64,000 nucleotides of DNA from Chryseosolibacter sp964551035 (lineage in GTDB: Bacteria; Bacteroidota; Bacteroidia; Cytophagales; Cyclobacteriaceae), in assembly GCA_964551035.1 (NCBI GenBank), contig CAZKBK010000007.1:84556-148555 (forward strand). The letters are read 5' to 3'. Positions 43,180-53,143 of the stretch are shown one piece after another. The notes beneath the pieces were generated by a model. That model ran no database searches and was not told the origin of the DNA. It was given only the letters and a program-made list of their open reading frames with translations. The stretch's first letter is position 1. The number at the start of each line of letters is the position of its first letter. The position numbers and the translations under genes were made by a program.

Positions 43180-43291
43180 AAAAAATAACGTTTGGTTGTT
43201 TGTTTGCTAAAGCAAAAATAGGTCTCCCGGGCGCCCGCCAGGAAACCTATAAAAGCCTGAAACTTAGGAATGTAAGTTTTTGCTAAAAATC

Positions 43292-44362
43292 CTACTTAAT
43301 GTACCTGAAGTCGTGGCCCGGTTTAAGCCTTACAAGGAATTCGTAAATCAGGTTTATGACGTTTTCCACATCGTCTTTATGTACCATTTCGACAGTGGTA
43401 TGCATGTATTTAAGCGGCAGGGAGATGAGCGCGGAGGCAACCCCTTCCGCCGAATAGGCAAAGGAATCGGTATCGGTGCCGGTAGACCGCGAAACCGCCT
43501 GCCGCTGAAAGGGAATTTTTCGCTTTTGGGCGGTCTCGATCACCATTTTAAGGACGTTGTTATGTACCGCGGGGCCGTAGCACACCACAGGGCCATTTCC
43601 GGCCTTCAGGTTGCCGGTTTCCTTCTTGTTGTACATGGGCGACTGGGTATCGTGCGTCACATCGGTGCAGATTGCCAGGTCGGGTCTGAGTCGGCGCGAG
43701 ATCATTTCGGCGCCCCTCAAACCAATCTCCTCCTGGACGGAATTGACAACATACAGGCAGAAGGGAAGTTTCTTCTTCTGTTCTTTCAACCTGCGGGCAA
43801 CCTCGGCAATCATGAAACCGCCCATGCGGTTATCAAGGGCGCGCCCTACAAGCCAGCGTTGGTTCATCTCCATGAGTTCATCCTCAAATGTGATTACACA
43901 ACCCACGTGGATGCCCATGGTCTCCACTTCCTTCTTAGAGCCGGCGCCAACATCGATAAAGATGTTCTTCAAACTCGGGGCTTCTTCCTTGCCGGGCTCG
44001 CGAACATGAATAGCCGGCCACCCGAAGATGCCCTTGACAATGCCCTGGTCGGTGTGAATGTTGACCCGTTTGCTGGGCGCGATCTGGTGGTCAGACCCGC
44101 CATTTCGACGCACGTAGATGTACCCGTCTTCGGTAATGTAGTTGACGTACCAGGAGATCTCGTCGGCGTGGCCCTCAATAACGACCTTATACGTCCCTTT
44201 CGGATTGATCACACCCACCACCGACCCGTATACGTCCGCGATGTAGTCGTTGACATAAGGCCGCACGTAGTCGAGCCAGATCTGCTGCCCTGAGGATTCG
44301 AATCCCGTCGGAGAGGCGTTGTTCAGGTACTTATAAAGGAATTCTCTGCTTTTCTTATCCAT
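43292..44362 (-). CDS. M42-family metallopeptidase (glutamyl aminopeptidase/endoglucanase-type)
   Basis: 356 residues of the M42 co-catalytic metallopeptidase family, cytoplasmic aminopeptidases often forming dodecamers. Metal ligands and catalytic residues: EGHADEISW near residue 67, ALDNRMGGF near 181, SVQEEIGLRGA near 213, and CTDVTHDT near 236; a histidine near the C-terminus (KYMHTTVEMVHKDD) completes the site. Older annotations call such proteins endoglucanases. It lies 57 bases from the carboxylase gene on the same strand. Confidence 0.92.
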   Translation of the reverse strand: MDKKSREFLYKYLNNASPTGFESSGQQIWLDYVRPYVNDYIADVYGSVVGVINPKGTYKVVIEGHADEISWYVNYITEDGYIYVRRNGGSDHQIAPSKRVNIHTDQGIVKGIFGWPAIHVREPGKEEAPSLKNIFIDVGAGSKKEVETMGIHVGCVITFEDELMEMNQRWLVGRALDNRMGGFMIAEVARRLKEQKKKLPFCLYVVNSVQEEIGLRGAEMISRRLRPDLAICTDVTHDTQSPMYNKKETGNLKAGNGPVVCYGPAVHNNVLKMVIETAQKRKIPFQRQAVSRSTGTDTDSFAYSAEGVASALISLPLKYMHTTVEMVHKDDVENVINLIYEFLVRLKPGHDFRYIK

Positions 44363-44419
44363 AGTTTGTATTGACGATTAAATAGAAATTCAAAATCGAA
44401 CATAACAATGCCAGGGCCG

Positions 44420-45991
44420 TCAAAGGGGAATGTTCCCGTGCTTCTTTTTAGGAAGCTGGTCCACCTTGTTTTCAAGCATCTCGAACGCGCGGATCAGCTT
44501 TTCACGCGTCTCATCCGGATAGATCACTTCATCAACATAACCGCGGTGCGCGGCGCGGTATGGATTTGCAAATTTCCGGGTGTATTCATCTACCTTTTCA
44601 TTCAGTTTTGCCTGCGGATCGGCGGCTTCCGAAATTTCCTTTTTAAAGATAATCTCCGCGGCGCCCTTTGCACCCATAACGGCAATTTCTGCCGTGGGCC
44701 AGGCGTAGTTCAAATCCGCTCCGATGTGTTTTGAGTTCATCACGTCATAGGCGCCTCCATAGGCTTTACGCGTAATTACCGTGACGCGTGGCACGGTCGC
44801 CTCTGAAAAGGCAAAGAGTAATTTGGCACCGTTGGTAATAATGGCGTTCCACTCCTGGTCGGTTCCGGGCAGAAAGCCGGGTACATCTTCCAATACCAGC
44901 AGGGGGATGTTGAAGCAATCGCAGAACCTTACAAACCGCGCGCCTTTGATGCTTGAATGAATATCGAGAACCCCGGCGAGTGATGCGGGCTGGTTCCCGA
45001 CGATACCGATGCTTCGGCCGGCGAGGTGCGCAAAGCCTACAACAATATTTTCCGCGAAGTTTTTATGCACTTCAAAGAAGCTTCCTTCATCCACGACGCC
45101 GTTGATCACCTCGCGCATGTCATAAGGTTGATTCGGGTTGGAGGGCACGATGTTGTTGAGCGATGGCCGCTGCTCATCACCAGGCGTATACGGACCGCGT
45201 GGGACTTCTTCCTCACAATTCTGCGGGATATAGCCAAGCAGCGTCTTGATGCCCGCTATACACTCCGCCTCATTGGCGCAGGCGAAATGTGTAACGCCGC
45301 TCTTGGTGCTGTGCGCAATCGCCCCGCCCAGTTCTTCGGCGGTCACACTCTCGTGGGTTACTGTCTTGACAACGTTCGGGCCCGTCACAAACATGAACGA
45401 GGTGTTCTCCACCATGAAGACGAAATCGGTTATGGCGGGCGAATAGACCGCCCCCCCGGCACATGGTCCCATCACGGCGGAGATCTGGGGGACAACACCC
45501 GATGCCAGCGTGTTGCGGTAAAAGATATCCGCATAACCACCCAACGATACGACGCCCTCCTGGATGCGCGCTCCGCCAGAGTCGTTCAGGCCAATCAAGG
45601 GTGCACCGTTCTTCATGGCCAGGTCCATGATCTTGACGATCTTCTCCGCATGGGTCTCTGAAAGCGAACCACCAAATACCGTGAAGTCCTGGGAGAATAC
45701 GTACACAAGCCTGCCGTTCACCGTGCCGAAGCCGGTGACGACGCCATCGCCGAGATAGTATTCCTTGTCGAGCCCGAAATCCTTGCTCCGGTGCATGACG
45801 AACTTTCCCATTTCCTGGAAGGAGCCTTCGTCGAGAAGAAGTTGAATCCTTTCGCGGGCCGTGAGTTTCCCTTTGGCGTGTTGCTGTTCAATGCGCCTGG
45901 CGCCACCGCCCTGCACGGCCTCTTCGTTCTTGCGCTCGAGTTCGTTGAATTTCTGCTGAAGTGTCGGATCTGAAATACCCCTTTTGGCCAT
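44420..45991 (-). CDS. Acyl-CoA carboxylase beta (carboxyltransferase) subunit
   Basis: 523 residues, carboxyltransferase of a biotin-dependent acyl-CoA (probably propionyl-CoA) carboxylase. Two crotonase-like halves are visible: VFGGSLSETHAEKIVKIMDLA, GLNDSGGARIQEGVVSLGGYADIF and GPCAGGAVYSPAITDF in the first; EDVPGFLPGTDQE and TRKAYGGAYDVMNSKHIGAD in the second. The biotin carboxylase/carrier subunit is not adjacent. Substrate preference, propionyl-CoA versus others, is inferred from family similarity (PccB/MmdA). Methylmalonyl-CoA decarboxylase alpha is the main alternative. Confidence 0.92.
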   Translation of the reverse strand: MAKRGISDPTLQQKFNELERKNEEAVQGGGARRIEQQHAKGKLTARERIQLLLDEGSFQEMGKFVMHRSKDFGLDKEYYLGDGVVTGFGTVNGRLVYVFSQDFTVFGGSLSETHAEKIVKIMDLAMKNGAPLIGLNDSGGARIQEGVVSLGGYADIFYRNTLASGVVPQISAVMGPCAGGAVYSPAITDFVFMVENTSFMFVTGPNVVKTVTHESVTAEELGGAIAHSTKSGVTHFACANEAECIAGIKTLLGYIPQNCEEEVPRGPYTPGDEQRPSLNNIVPSNPNQPYDMREVINGVVDEGSFFEVHKNFAENIVVGFAHLAGRSIGIVGNQPASLAGVLDIHSSIKGARFVRFCDCFNIPLLVLEDVPGFLPGTDQEWNAIITNGAKLLFAFSEATVPRVTVITRKAYGGAYDVMNSKHIGADLNYAWPTAEIAVMGAKGAAEIIFKKEISEAADPQAKLNEKVDEYTRKFANPYRAAHRGYVDEVIYPDETREKLIRAFEMLENKVDQLPKKKHGNIPL

Positions 45992-46069
45992 GTTGCTGGT
46001 TATTGACTGGTGCCAAAATTAAATAAAGACGGTCGCAATATAAGTATTAAATTCACCGGCTTCCATGAC

Positions 46070-47008
46070 ATGAAAAACAAGCGACTTGCCATCATCGACC
46101 TTGGGACCAACACCTTTCACCTGCTGGTGGCGGAGGCGGCGGGCCATGGCTACAACGTTGTCCATCGGGAGCGTCTCGCGGTAAAGATCGGCGCGGAGGG
46201 CATCAACCGCGGCGTGATCACAGACAGCGCTGTCCGGCGGGCCCTGGACGCCGTCTCGTCGTTCAGGAAGACGATGGCGCAATGGCGCGTGGGAAGCACT
46301 TTTGCATTCGGAACCAGCGCCCTTCGCAACGCGCGAAACGGGCAGGAAGTGGCCTCCGCCATCGCATCAGGGGCCGGCACGGAAGTCATCCTCATCGATG
46401 GAGACAAGGAAGCGGAGTATATTTTTTACGGGGTGCGCGCCGCGCTTGGCCTAACGGAACAAACCAACCTTGTGGTTGACATCGGAGGAGGAAGCGTGGA
46501 ATTCATCATCGGCAACGGCGAAGGCATCCTGTGGAAGAGGAGCTTCGAGATCGGCGCCCAGCGCCTGCTGGAACGCTATCACAAACACGACCCGATCCTT
46601 CCCACAGAAATCCAGGCCGTCGAATCACATTTCGACCGTGAGCTGGTCCCCCTGCGCGACGCCCTTTTGCACTACAATCCCACGGTGCTCGCAGGATCCA
46701 GCGGCACCTTCGACACCCTCAGCGAAATCTACGGCACACGGAATGGCATTGATAAGTCGACCGACGACCCGGAGACACCCCTAACCATTGATGGGTTTAG
46801 GAACATACACGCTGAATTGCTCACAGCCGACCGGGAACGCCGCATGCGGATCCCGGGCATGATCGAGATGCGCGTGGACATGATCGTGGTCGCCTCTTGC
46901 CTTATCACATACCTCCTTGACCGGCACGCTTTTTCGCAGATCCGTGTATCAACCTGGTCGCTCAAGGAAGGCGTACTCGCCTACCTCACTATTCATAAGA
47001 CCATCTGA
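46070..47008 (+). CDS. Ppx/GppA-family phosphatase
   Basis: 312 residues, ASKHA-type exopolyphosphatase/guanosine pentaphosphatase. The phosphate-1 loop is LAIIDLGTNTFHLLVA; FGTSALRNARNG and LVVDIGGGSVEFII are the second and third nucleotide-binding segments, and GSSGTFDTLSEI closes the second domain. It lacks the C-terminal HD domain of long E. coli enzymes. The start is at the ATG before KNKRLAIIDLG; the frame runs upstream to 46010 without conservation. It would hydrolyse polyphosphate or pppGpp and so influence stress signalling. Confidence 0.9.
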   Translation: MKNKRLAIIDLGTNTFHLLVAEAAGHGYNVVHRERLAVKIGAEGINRGVITDSAVRRALDAVSSFRKTMAQWRVGSTFAFGTSALRNARNGQEVASAIASGAGTEVILIDGDKEAEYIFYGVRAALGLTEQTNLVVDIGGGSVEFIIGNGEGILWKRSFEIGAQRLLERYHKHDPILPTEIQAVESHFDRELVPLRDALLHYNPTVLAGSSGTFDTLSEIYGTRNGIDKSTDDPETPLTIDGFRNIHAELLTADRERRMRIPGMIEMRVDMIVVASCLITYLLDRHAFSQIRVSTWSLKEGVLAYLTIHKTI

Positions 47009-47012
47009 ATGC

Positions 47013-48629
47013 TCAATCGAGGCCGGCGACAATCTCATTCTTCGGATATTTCACTTCATACCGGAAAGCAACTTTCCTCACCTCACTGGGCTTCAGTTCC
47101 ATTTCCCACGTGAGTTTGCCCGTTGCAGCATCATATTTCGCGCCACCCTGGTCGACCACCGTCACCTCGATCTGGTTGTTCCGGGATACGGGAATCTGGT
47201 CTTCGATGATGATCTTAGCAATGTCGTTTTTGGTGTTCCTCACGGAGATCTCGAACGCGAGCGCTTCGCGCTTGTTCGAGCCGATGAATTTGGTTGACGT
47301 AAGGTCCTTCAGTTTCTTCCGTTCGACGACGAGCCGCTTGTCCCTGCCCAATGAAACATTCAACGTATCCGGAATGTTGTCCGGATCGATATAGGTGTTG
47401 CCGACAAAGGTACCCTCAAAGAATACGTTCGCCTCGCCGGGAAGAAGGTTGTACGCTTCCCAACCCGTCACCCTTGCGAGCAGGAAGGCGTCGCGGTCGA
47501 GTTTGGGCGCCGACGCATAGGTATAATCTGCGCTGACCTCGTGTTGCCGGATATCAACGAGCGTTGGCGTGGCCGACGATGGGACCGTGTACGGCAGCGC
47601 AATATCGAACTCGGTGTTGAGCGAGGTCTGGATGGTGGTTGTGTAGTCGGATGGTATATCTGCGTTGTGCGGATGAAAATCGTGTTCCATCTCAGGGGCA
47701 GCCATCGAGTCCGCCATTTTTCGTACATTCACCCCCGCCGCTTTTCTCCGCAGTCCCCCGTAGATCGGCCTATAGAAGTCGAGATACCAAGTCGCCAACT
47801 CCGGCTTGAGGCCGCCCAGCGACGGGTTTGCAGTCGAAAGTTTCAGCCGCACGTTTTTCCACTCCTCTCCGGTGTTCTGAAATACGTTGGCTTTGTAACC
47901 GAGTTGGATCGGCGACTGCGTGTCGATGGCCCTGAGATCATAGACCGCGTTCCATCCGGCGTTGTTGACCACATAGTCCACAACAAATTCCGCCTGAGTT
48001 GCGGCATCGGCAGCTACTTTAACAACGATCTCACCCGTGTTTCGCGTGTACAGGGCGTTTTGTTCATTGATCTGTTGACGGATTTTCGTCAACCTTTCAT
48101 TCAGTTTCCGCAAGGTCAAATCGATCTGCATGCGCGACGCCGCGATATCGGTAAGGCGCGATCTGTAGAAGTCTGCCATGGCTTTCAGTTCCGTGGCCGT
48201 GAGATTCTGATTGGCACCTCCGATCTTTTGGTTGCTGATCAGCATCTGCTCTTCCTTGTTGAGAATCTCTTTCCGGTTATTCTCAAGGACGACCTGGCGC
48301 TGTAGGTATTCGAGCGAATCGTTGAGCATCTTCAACTTCGGCGGCATGTTAAGTTCGTCCAGGTAATTTAGCCGGTGCGATATGCCGAGTAGAATAAACC
48401 TGCCTTCACCGGCGACCTGGATGCTCTGCGGGTCGAGACCCGAGGTCAGGCCTGATAGCACAAACTCGGTCTTGCCCGCAGGGACGGTTGTCGTGGCCGT
48501 TCGGGTAACCTGCGCCTTGTTCAGAAAAACAGTGACTGCGGTAATCTTTGAATCGAGTGGTCTTTCATTCTGAGCCCGGAGCGTTTGACCTCCACACAAC
48601 AGGATAATCAGAAGTGCGATATTTTTCAT
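47013..48629 (-). CDS. DUF4139/DUF4140 (mucoidy inhibitor MuiA-like) exported protein
   Basis: 538 residues with a signal peptide (NIALLIILLCGGQTLRAQ). N-terminal DUF4140-like strand domain (ITAVTVFLNKAQVTRTATTTV), a coiled coil of ~90 residues (MLNDSLEYLQRQVVLENNRKE...), then the C-terminal DUF4139 beta domain (VDYVVNNAGWNAVYDLRAI, FEGTFVGNTYIDPDNIPD, VERKKLKDLTSTKFIGSNK). The family has no established biochemical role; it is exported and widespread. Convergent with the Ppx/GppA gene, four bases apart. Confidence 0.85.
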   Translation of the reverse strand: MKNIALLIILLCGGQTLRAQNERPLDSKITAVTVFLNKAQVTRTATTTVPAGKTEFVLSGLTSGLDPQSIQVAGEGRFILLGISHRLNYLDELNMPPKLKMLNDSLEYLQRQVVLENNRKEILNKEEQMLISNQKIGGANQNLTATELKAMADFYRSRLTDIAASRMQIDLTLRKLNERLTKIRQQINEQNALYTRNTGEIVVKVAADAATQAEFVVDYVVNNAGWNAVYDLRAIDTQSPIQLGYKANVFQNTGEEWKNVRLKLSTANPSLGGLKPELATWYLDFYRPIYGGLRRKAAGVNVRKMADSMAAPEMEHDFHPHNADIPSDYTTTIQTSLNTEFDIALPYTVPSSATPTLVDIRQHEVSADYTYASAPKLDRDAFLLARVTGWEAYNLLPGEANVFFEGTFVGNTYIDPDNIPDTLNVSLGRDKRLVVERKKLKDLTSTKFIGSNKREALAFEISVRNTKNDIAKIIIEDQIPVSRNNQIEVTVVDQGGAKYDAATGKLTWEMELKPSEVRKVAFRYEVKYPKNEIVAGLD

Positions 48630-48875
48630 ATAAGCTGACGTTTGAGATAGGAGATGATTTCAAGGGTGTTTTTCCATAGCCGACGTCCAACAATCGCGCC
48701 GTTATTTCCCCGGTTTCTTTCAGGGGGATCGCGGGTTTTTTTACTTTTGGGCCGCGCTGGCTTTTGAGGACCGCGATTGATCATTGTATGTCGGGCGTCA
48801 TGGTTAGGGTTCCGCGGGCCACCGTCCACCGTCGGAGAACGGTTTGCGTTTTCACCAACATTGATAAGTCACGAT

Positions 48876-49952
48876 ATGGAGAAAGTATACCCGCTGGAAG
48901 CACTGCGGAAATTTACCAAAGAAGTCTTTGATCGCATGGGTTGTTCACCCGAAGATGCGACGCTGGCGACCGACGTGCTGTTGAACGCCGACCTTCGGGG
49001 AATTGATTCACATGGCATTGCGCGATTGTCCGGATATGTGAGGCTGTGGGAAGCGAAGCGCATCAACGTAAGCCCTTCTGTCAATGTGGTTCACGAGTCG
49101 CCCAGCACGGCAGTCGTGGATGGCGACGGTGGGCTTGGGCTGGTTGTCGCGCCCAGGGCCATGGAGATCGCCATCGCCAAGGCACGGAACGCCGGAACCG
49201 GCTGGGTGGCCGTGCGGAATTCCAATCACTTCGGCATTGCCGGCCACCACGCCATGCAGGCTTTGCAGCACGACATGATCGGCATGGCCATGACGAACGC
49301 CAGTCCCCTGGTGGCCCCTACCTTTTCGGTGGAGCGGATGCTTGGAACGAATCCAATTGCCATCGCCATCCCGGCGGGCAGGCAGCCGCCTTTTGTCGCT
49401 GATTTCGCTACCACCACCGCCGCCAACGGAAAGCTTGAGATTCTTCAGCGCAGGAACGAGCAGGCTCCCGTCGGGTGGATACAGCGAAAGGATGGGCAGC
49501 CGTCTACCAATCCCCACGAACTAAAGGATGGAGGGGCGTTGATCCCGTTGGGGAGCGATTATGCGCACGGGAGTCACAAAGGTTATTGTCTCGGCGCGTG
49601 GGTAGATATCTTCTCCGCCGTACTTTCGGGGGCCAACTATGGGCCGTGGGTGCCGCCTTTCGTGGCCTTTCTCTCACCCCCGGCCGACCCGGTCGGCGAG
49701 GGCATCGGCCACTTCTTTGGCGCCATGCGCATTGACGCATTCCGTCCTGCTGACGATTTCAAGAAACATATGGACAACTGGATTTCGCGTTTCCGGAACG
49801 CCGAAGGGATGGCGGCAGGCCAGCCCGTGCTCATTCCCGGGGATCCGGAGCGGGAGATGGCCGCCTACCGCGCACAACATGGTATTCCCGTAAACAAGAA
49901 AGTGGTGGAAGACCTTCACGCGCTCGCCGGCAAATTCTCCCTGGAGTTTTAG
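48876..49952 (+). CDS. LDH2/MDH2-type malate or lactate dehydrogenase
   Basis: 358 residues of the Ldh family of NAD(P)-dependent oxidoreductases, a fold unlike the classical malate dehydrogenases. Landmarks: ADLRGIDSHGIARLSGYVRL near residue 48, VAVRNSNHFGIAGHHAMQAL near 113, the cofactor loop ERMLGTNPIAIAIP, and GSHKGYCLGAWVDIFSAVLSGA. The natural substrate could be malate, lactate, ureidoglycolate or another 2-hydroxy acid. The start is the ATG of MEKVYPLEALRKF; the 33 codons before it are not conserved. Its stop overlaps the convergent next gene by four bases. Confidence 0.9.
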   Translation: MEKVYPLEALRKFTKEVFDRMGCSPEDATLATDVLLNADLRGIDSHGIARLSGYVRLWEAKRINVSPSVNVVHESPSTAVVDGDGGLGLVVAPRAMEIAIAKARNAGTGWVAVRNSNHFGIAGHHAMQALQHDMIGMAMTNASPLVAPTFSVERMLGTNPIAIAIPAGRQPPFVADFATTTAANGKLEILQRRNEQAPVGWIQRKDGQPSTNPHELKDGGALIPLGSDYAHGSHKGYCLGAWVDIFSAVLSGANYGPWVPPFVAFLSPPADPVGEGIGHFFGAMRIDAFRPADDFKKHMDNWISRFRNAEGMAAGQPVLIPGDPEREMAAYRAQHGIPVNKKVVEDLHALAGKFSLEF

Positions 49953-50497
49953 AAGGTCGCGAAGATCCTGATCGAGAGGGGCGAACTGAAGCTGCCGACA
50001 TTGGAATAGAGAAAGTCGTAGGACGCCAGGAAGTTCATTTGCACGCGGCTTCCCGGATCGGATGACGTGTATCCCACACCCACAAAAAACCGATCGAGGA
50101 TCACGCGGTCCGTAGTTTGCCCACTGGAACTGAGGGAAGGAATGCTGTACCAGTCGTAGTCGGTTTGCAGAAAAAAGTTCCTGATGTTGTACCGGAGAAA
50201 CGGATACCAGCCGTATTGGTGAATCCTAAGCTTTTGGTCGGAATAGCTCGTGTACTGGTACTCGAATCCGACCCCGCCGGAAAAATTTCGCGCCAGCATG
50301 TAGCCCGCCAGTGGAGAAACACCAATTGAAAAGTACCGTCCATAGGGGGGGTGTGTTCCCAGTCCCAGGCCGCCGAAGCCAAGGCCAAGGTATCCGCGTT
50401 CCTTGATCGACCAGCCCGTATCCTCATCAACATCCCGCTGAGCAAGCACACAGGAGGTGGAAAGGCAAAGCAGGAGCAATAAGGCAATTCGCTTCAT
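49949..50497 (-). CDS. Outer-membrane beta-barrel-like protein
   Basis: 182 residues. Signal peptide RIALLLLLCLSTSCVLAQ followed by a Tyr/Gly/Phe-rich sequence in alternating strands (SGGVGFEYQYTSYSDQKLRIHQYGWYPFLRYNIRNFFLQTDYDWY), ending in Phe, typical of a small 8-strand outer-membrane barrel (OmpA/OMP_b-brl-like). No specific function. The start is ATG 50497, one base beyond the stop of the DivIC-like gene, suggesting coupled expression. Confidence 0.75.
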   Translation of the reverse strand: MKRIALLLLLCLSTSCVLAQRDVDEDTGWSIKERGYLGLGFGGLGLGTHPPYGRYFSIGVSPLAGYMLARNFSGGVGFEYQYTSYSDQKLRIHQYGWYPFLRYNIRNFFLQTDYDWYSIPSLSSSGQTTDRVILDRFFVGVGYTSSDPGSRVQMNFLASYDFLYSNVGSFSSPLSIRIFATF

Positions 50498-50498
50498 A

Positions 50499-50789
50499 CT
50501 ACTTTTCTTCAATGATGAATATGTCCTCAGACTCCTTTTTCATCAGATATTTTTCGCGGGCAAACTTTTCAAGCGATTCCCTGTCGCCGAATAAATCATC
50601 CCGATCTTTCCGCACCTCTTGGATCTTCTCTTCGTAATATGCTTTTTCCTCTTCGAGCGTGCTCAACTTTGAACTAAGCTGGAATCGCGCGATCAGGTTG
50701 TTGGAATCGAGAATGAGCATCCAGAGCAGGAAGATGGCCGCGGCCATCACGTAAAAATTGCGGAATACCCGCATGATCTTTTTCAGCAT
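50499..50789 (-). CDS. Septum formation initiator (DivIC/FtsB-like) protein
   Basis: 96 residues: short cytoplasmic N-terminus, one transmembrane helix (FYVMAAAIFLLWMLILDS), then a leucine/glutamate-rich coiled coil (LSSKLSTLEEEKAYYEEKIQEVRKDRDDLFG) and LEKFAREKYLMKKESEDIFII, the conserved C-terminal motif of FtsB/DivIC. It should act in the periplasm in the divisome with FtsL/FtsQ. In many Bacteroidota divIC lies next to eno; here the helicase gene separates them. Confidence 0.88.
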   Translation of the reverse strand: MLKKIMRVFRNFYVMAAAIFLLWMLILDSNNLIARFQLSSKLSTLEEEKAYYEEKIQEVRKDRDDLFGDRESLEKFAREKYLMKKESEDIFIIEEK

Positions 50790-50900
50790 AGTTTAAAAAA
50801 TGAATATAAATATAACGTTTTCCCAGGACAACATGGATATGCGGGCTCATTTTTGCACCCGCTAACGCCAATGCGTTCGAAAAGGCCGTCAACCTTTTTA

Positions 50901-53054
50901 TCATGGCTTCGCCGATTCCAGCGCGCTCAGGTGATTAAGCACTGCCCTGATCTCACCAAAAGAAACGTTTTTACCCAGGCTTCGTTTCACCTCGGTGATC
51001 GATGAGGGGTGATCCGCCTTGACCGTGTCGAGTATGATCTGGAGTTTATCGCCGTCGACGACATCGTGAATGTTGATGTCTCCCGTCCTGACCAGAGACG
51101 CCAGGTGACTTTCGATCGTGCCCACAGTAAGGTTCCGCTGTTTCGCAATCTCCGGAGCCTTCAGGCCAGCCTTGAACAGCTTGAGCGACTCCCTGATGCT
51201 TTCGCCCTTTGCCGGGCGTGTTTTCCCGCGATACTCCGGAAGATCGGTTACCGTTTCGGGCCGGTCCAGAAACGGCTTATCGCCATACCGGGCATGCTGA
51301 ACCCTCGTGATCGTGCTGGCAACCTTTCGTCGCATGGCGTGCAGGGTCTTGAGGTATTTCTTCACACGACGCTGCCCCGTGATGAAACCGATGTGCTCGT
51401 CGAGTGGTGCGAGAATGTCCTTTCTCAGCGCGCCCGTAAAATACGCGATGGCCCTGGTCACACGGTCGCGAAGGGCATCGTATGAATCCGCATTGAGTAG
51501 TTCGCGAAGTTGGTCCTGGAATTTCGCTCCAACGCGACAGGTTTCATCAATGCCTGCCTGCATCCGCCCAAGGATGGTAAAAGCCTGTTCCGGCTCCGGA
51601 AGTTTCTTCTCGCTCAATCCGTCGCCAAAATTTTCGATCATTTCTCGCAGTCGGAAAAAGTCGAACGTTTCAAGCAGGGAACGGTTGAGAAAAACCCGCT
51701 TTTCCTGCGTGAGCACTTCCCGGAGCTGCTCGGGTTCAAGTTCGCTGCGCGTAAAGGCGAGGACCTTCGGGTCGGTAGAAATGCTGTTGGACGATATTCG
51801 CGAGCGAAGGACAACACCGTTCAGGGTGGTGCATCGGCTCAATGCCACGTACACCTGCCCGGGCGCGAACGAATCACCCGCATCGATGATGGCGTGTTCA
51901 AAGGTAAGCCCCTGGCTCTTGTGAATGGTGATGGCCCATGCGAGCCGGATTGGGTACTGGGTGAATGATCCCAGTTTTTCCTCTTCGATTTGTCCTGCTG
52001 ATGCGTCGTAGGAATAACGAATGTTGGTCCACGTTTCCTTTTCCACCACCAACTCCTCACCGCCGTCTGCGAGTTCGACTTTGATATTTTCGGAAGAGAT
52101 CGTTTTCACTTTGGCGAGTTTTCCATTGTAGTAGCGGTGGTCCGTGGATTTGTCATTTCGGATGAACATCACCTGGGCGCCTTCCTTCAGTTGCAGGGCT
52201 ATTTCCGTGGGCAGGGTTTTGTCGGGAAAATCGCCTTCGATCGTTCCTCTGAATTCACGCGCCTCACCAGGCAATTTTGCCAGCGCTTCCTGGTTGATCC
52301 TGTCGGCCCTGTAATTGTGCGTCGTGAGAATAATGTAGTTGGCGTCGGATTCCAACGGCGCGTCATACCGTCCATGGAGTATACCGAAGTCGTTGTCGTT
52401 CACGTCACCATTTCTGACGCGGTTCAAAAGTGTAATAAAACGCGCTTCGTTCTGACGATATATATGTTTTAGCTCAACGTAAACCGGGCTGGCCTGCTTC
52501 ACCACCTTCGCATCAAAGAAGAAAGGACTTTCATAATGTTGTCGCAGCAGGTTCCATTCATTTTCCGGCATTACCGGCGGCAACTGAAACAGGTCTCCGA
52601 TATAGAGTATCTGTACACCGCCGAAGGGTTCGTAAAAGCGCTTCCTTACATGACGGAGTATCGCGTCCATGGCGTCCAGCGTGTCGCAACGAACCATACT
52701 CACCTCGTCGATGATCACCAACTCGAGCTCCCGGAGCATATCGCGTTTTTCGCCGCTAAGCCGGAGATTCCTGAAAAGCGTCGATTTGTCGTTCGCGCCG
52801 GTGCCATCGGAGCGATTGCCTGAAGGGAGGTACGGTCCCAACGGCAGTTGAAAGAGTGAGTGCATCGTTACCCCGCCCGCGTTGATCGCCGCCACGCCGG
52901 TCGGCGCCACCACGACGCACTTCTTCGGTGTGTTCTCGCGGATGTGCTTCAGGAAAGTCGTCTTGCCGGTACCGGCACGCCCGGTCAGGAAAATATGACG
53001 CGAAGTGTTATTGACAAAGTCGACTGCAATACCTAAGGTCGGGTTATCTCCCAT
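50901..53054 (-). CDS. Pif1/RecD-like helicase with C-terminal HTH domains
   Basis: 717 residues. Residues ~1-430 are a superfamily 1B (Pif1-like) helicase: Walker A GRAGTGKTTFLKHI (~25), VVVAPTGVAAINAGG motif Ia, Walker B LVIIDEVSMVR (~112), and late motifs ITIHKSQGLTFEHAIID and VYVALSRCTTL. Residues ~520-600 are helical, and ~610-700 resemble the winged/HTH_40 segment seen after RQC-type helicases (SLKLFKAGLKAPEIAKQRNLTVGTIESHL). It probably unwinds DNA 5'-3' and displaces proteins or G-quadruplexes. The start at 53054 gives MGDNPTLGIAVDFV, conserved. Confidence 0.92.
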   Translation of the reverse strand: MGDNPTLGIAVDFVNNTSRHIFLTGRAGTGKTTFLKHIRENTPKKCVVVAPTGVAAINAGGVTMHSLFQLPLGPYLPSGNRSDGTGANDKSTLFRNLRLSGEKRDMLRELELVIIDEVSMVRCDTLDAMDAILRHVRKRFYEPFGGVQILYIGDLFQLPPVMPENEWNLLRQHYESPFFFDAKVVKQASPVYVELKHIYRQNEARFITLLNRVRNGDVNDNDFGILHGRYDAPLESDANYIILTTHNYRADRINQEALAKLPGEAREFRGTIEGDFPDKTLPTEIALQLKEGAQVMFIRNDKSTDHRYYNGKLAKVKTISSENIKVELADGGEELVVEKETWTNIRYSYDASAGQIEEEKLGSFTQYPIRLAWAITIHKSQGLTFEHAIIDAGDSFAPGQVYVALSRCTTLNGVVLRSRISSNSISTDPKVLAFTRSELEPEQLREVLTQEKRVFLNRSLLETFDFFRLREMIENFGDGLSEKKLPEPEQAFTILGRMQAGIDETCRVGAKFQDQLRELLNADSYDALRDRVTRAIAYFTGALRKDILAPLDEHIGFITGQRRVKKYLKTLHAMRRKVASTITRVQHARYGDKPFLDRPETVTDLPEYRGKTRPAKGESIRESLKLFKAGLKAPEIAKQRNLTVGTIESHLASLVRTGDINIHDVVDGDKLQIILDTVKADHPSSITEVKRSLGKNVSFGEIRAVLNHLSALESAKP

Positions 53055-53143
53055 AGAGAAATGGAAACGAATTCAATTTAGAGAATTATCCCGGGGAATT
53101 TAACGCAGCGCATTCGGAAAACAGCGGGGGTCAGGTAAATCAG

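Noticed and set aside
43280..44293. 337-codon open frame on the plus strand
   Set aside because: Antisense shadow of the M42 peptidase; rich in Val/His/Asp without motifs.
47541..48305. 254-codon open frame on the plus strand
   Set aside because: Antisense to the DUF4139 protein, no recognisable features and no start context.
48626..48829. 67-codon minus-strand ORF in the gap before the LDH2-type gene
   Set aside because: Arg/Pro/Asn-rich translation with no signature; the gap more likely holds promoters.
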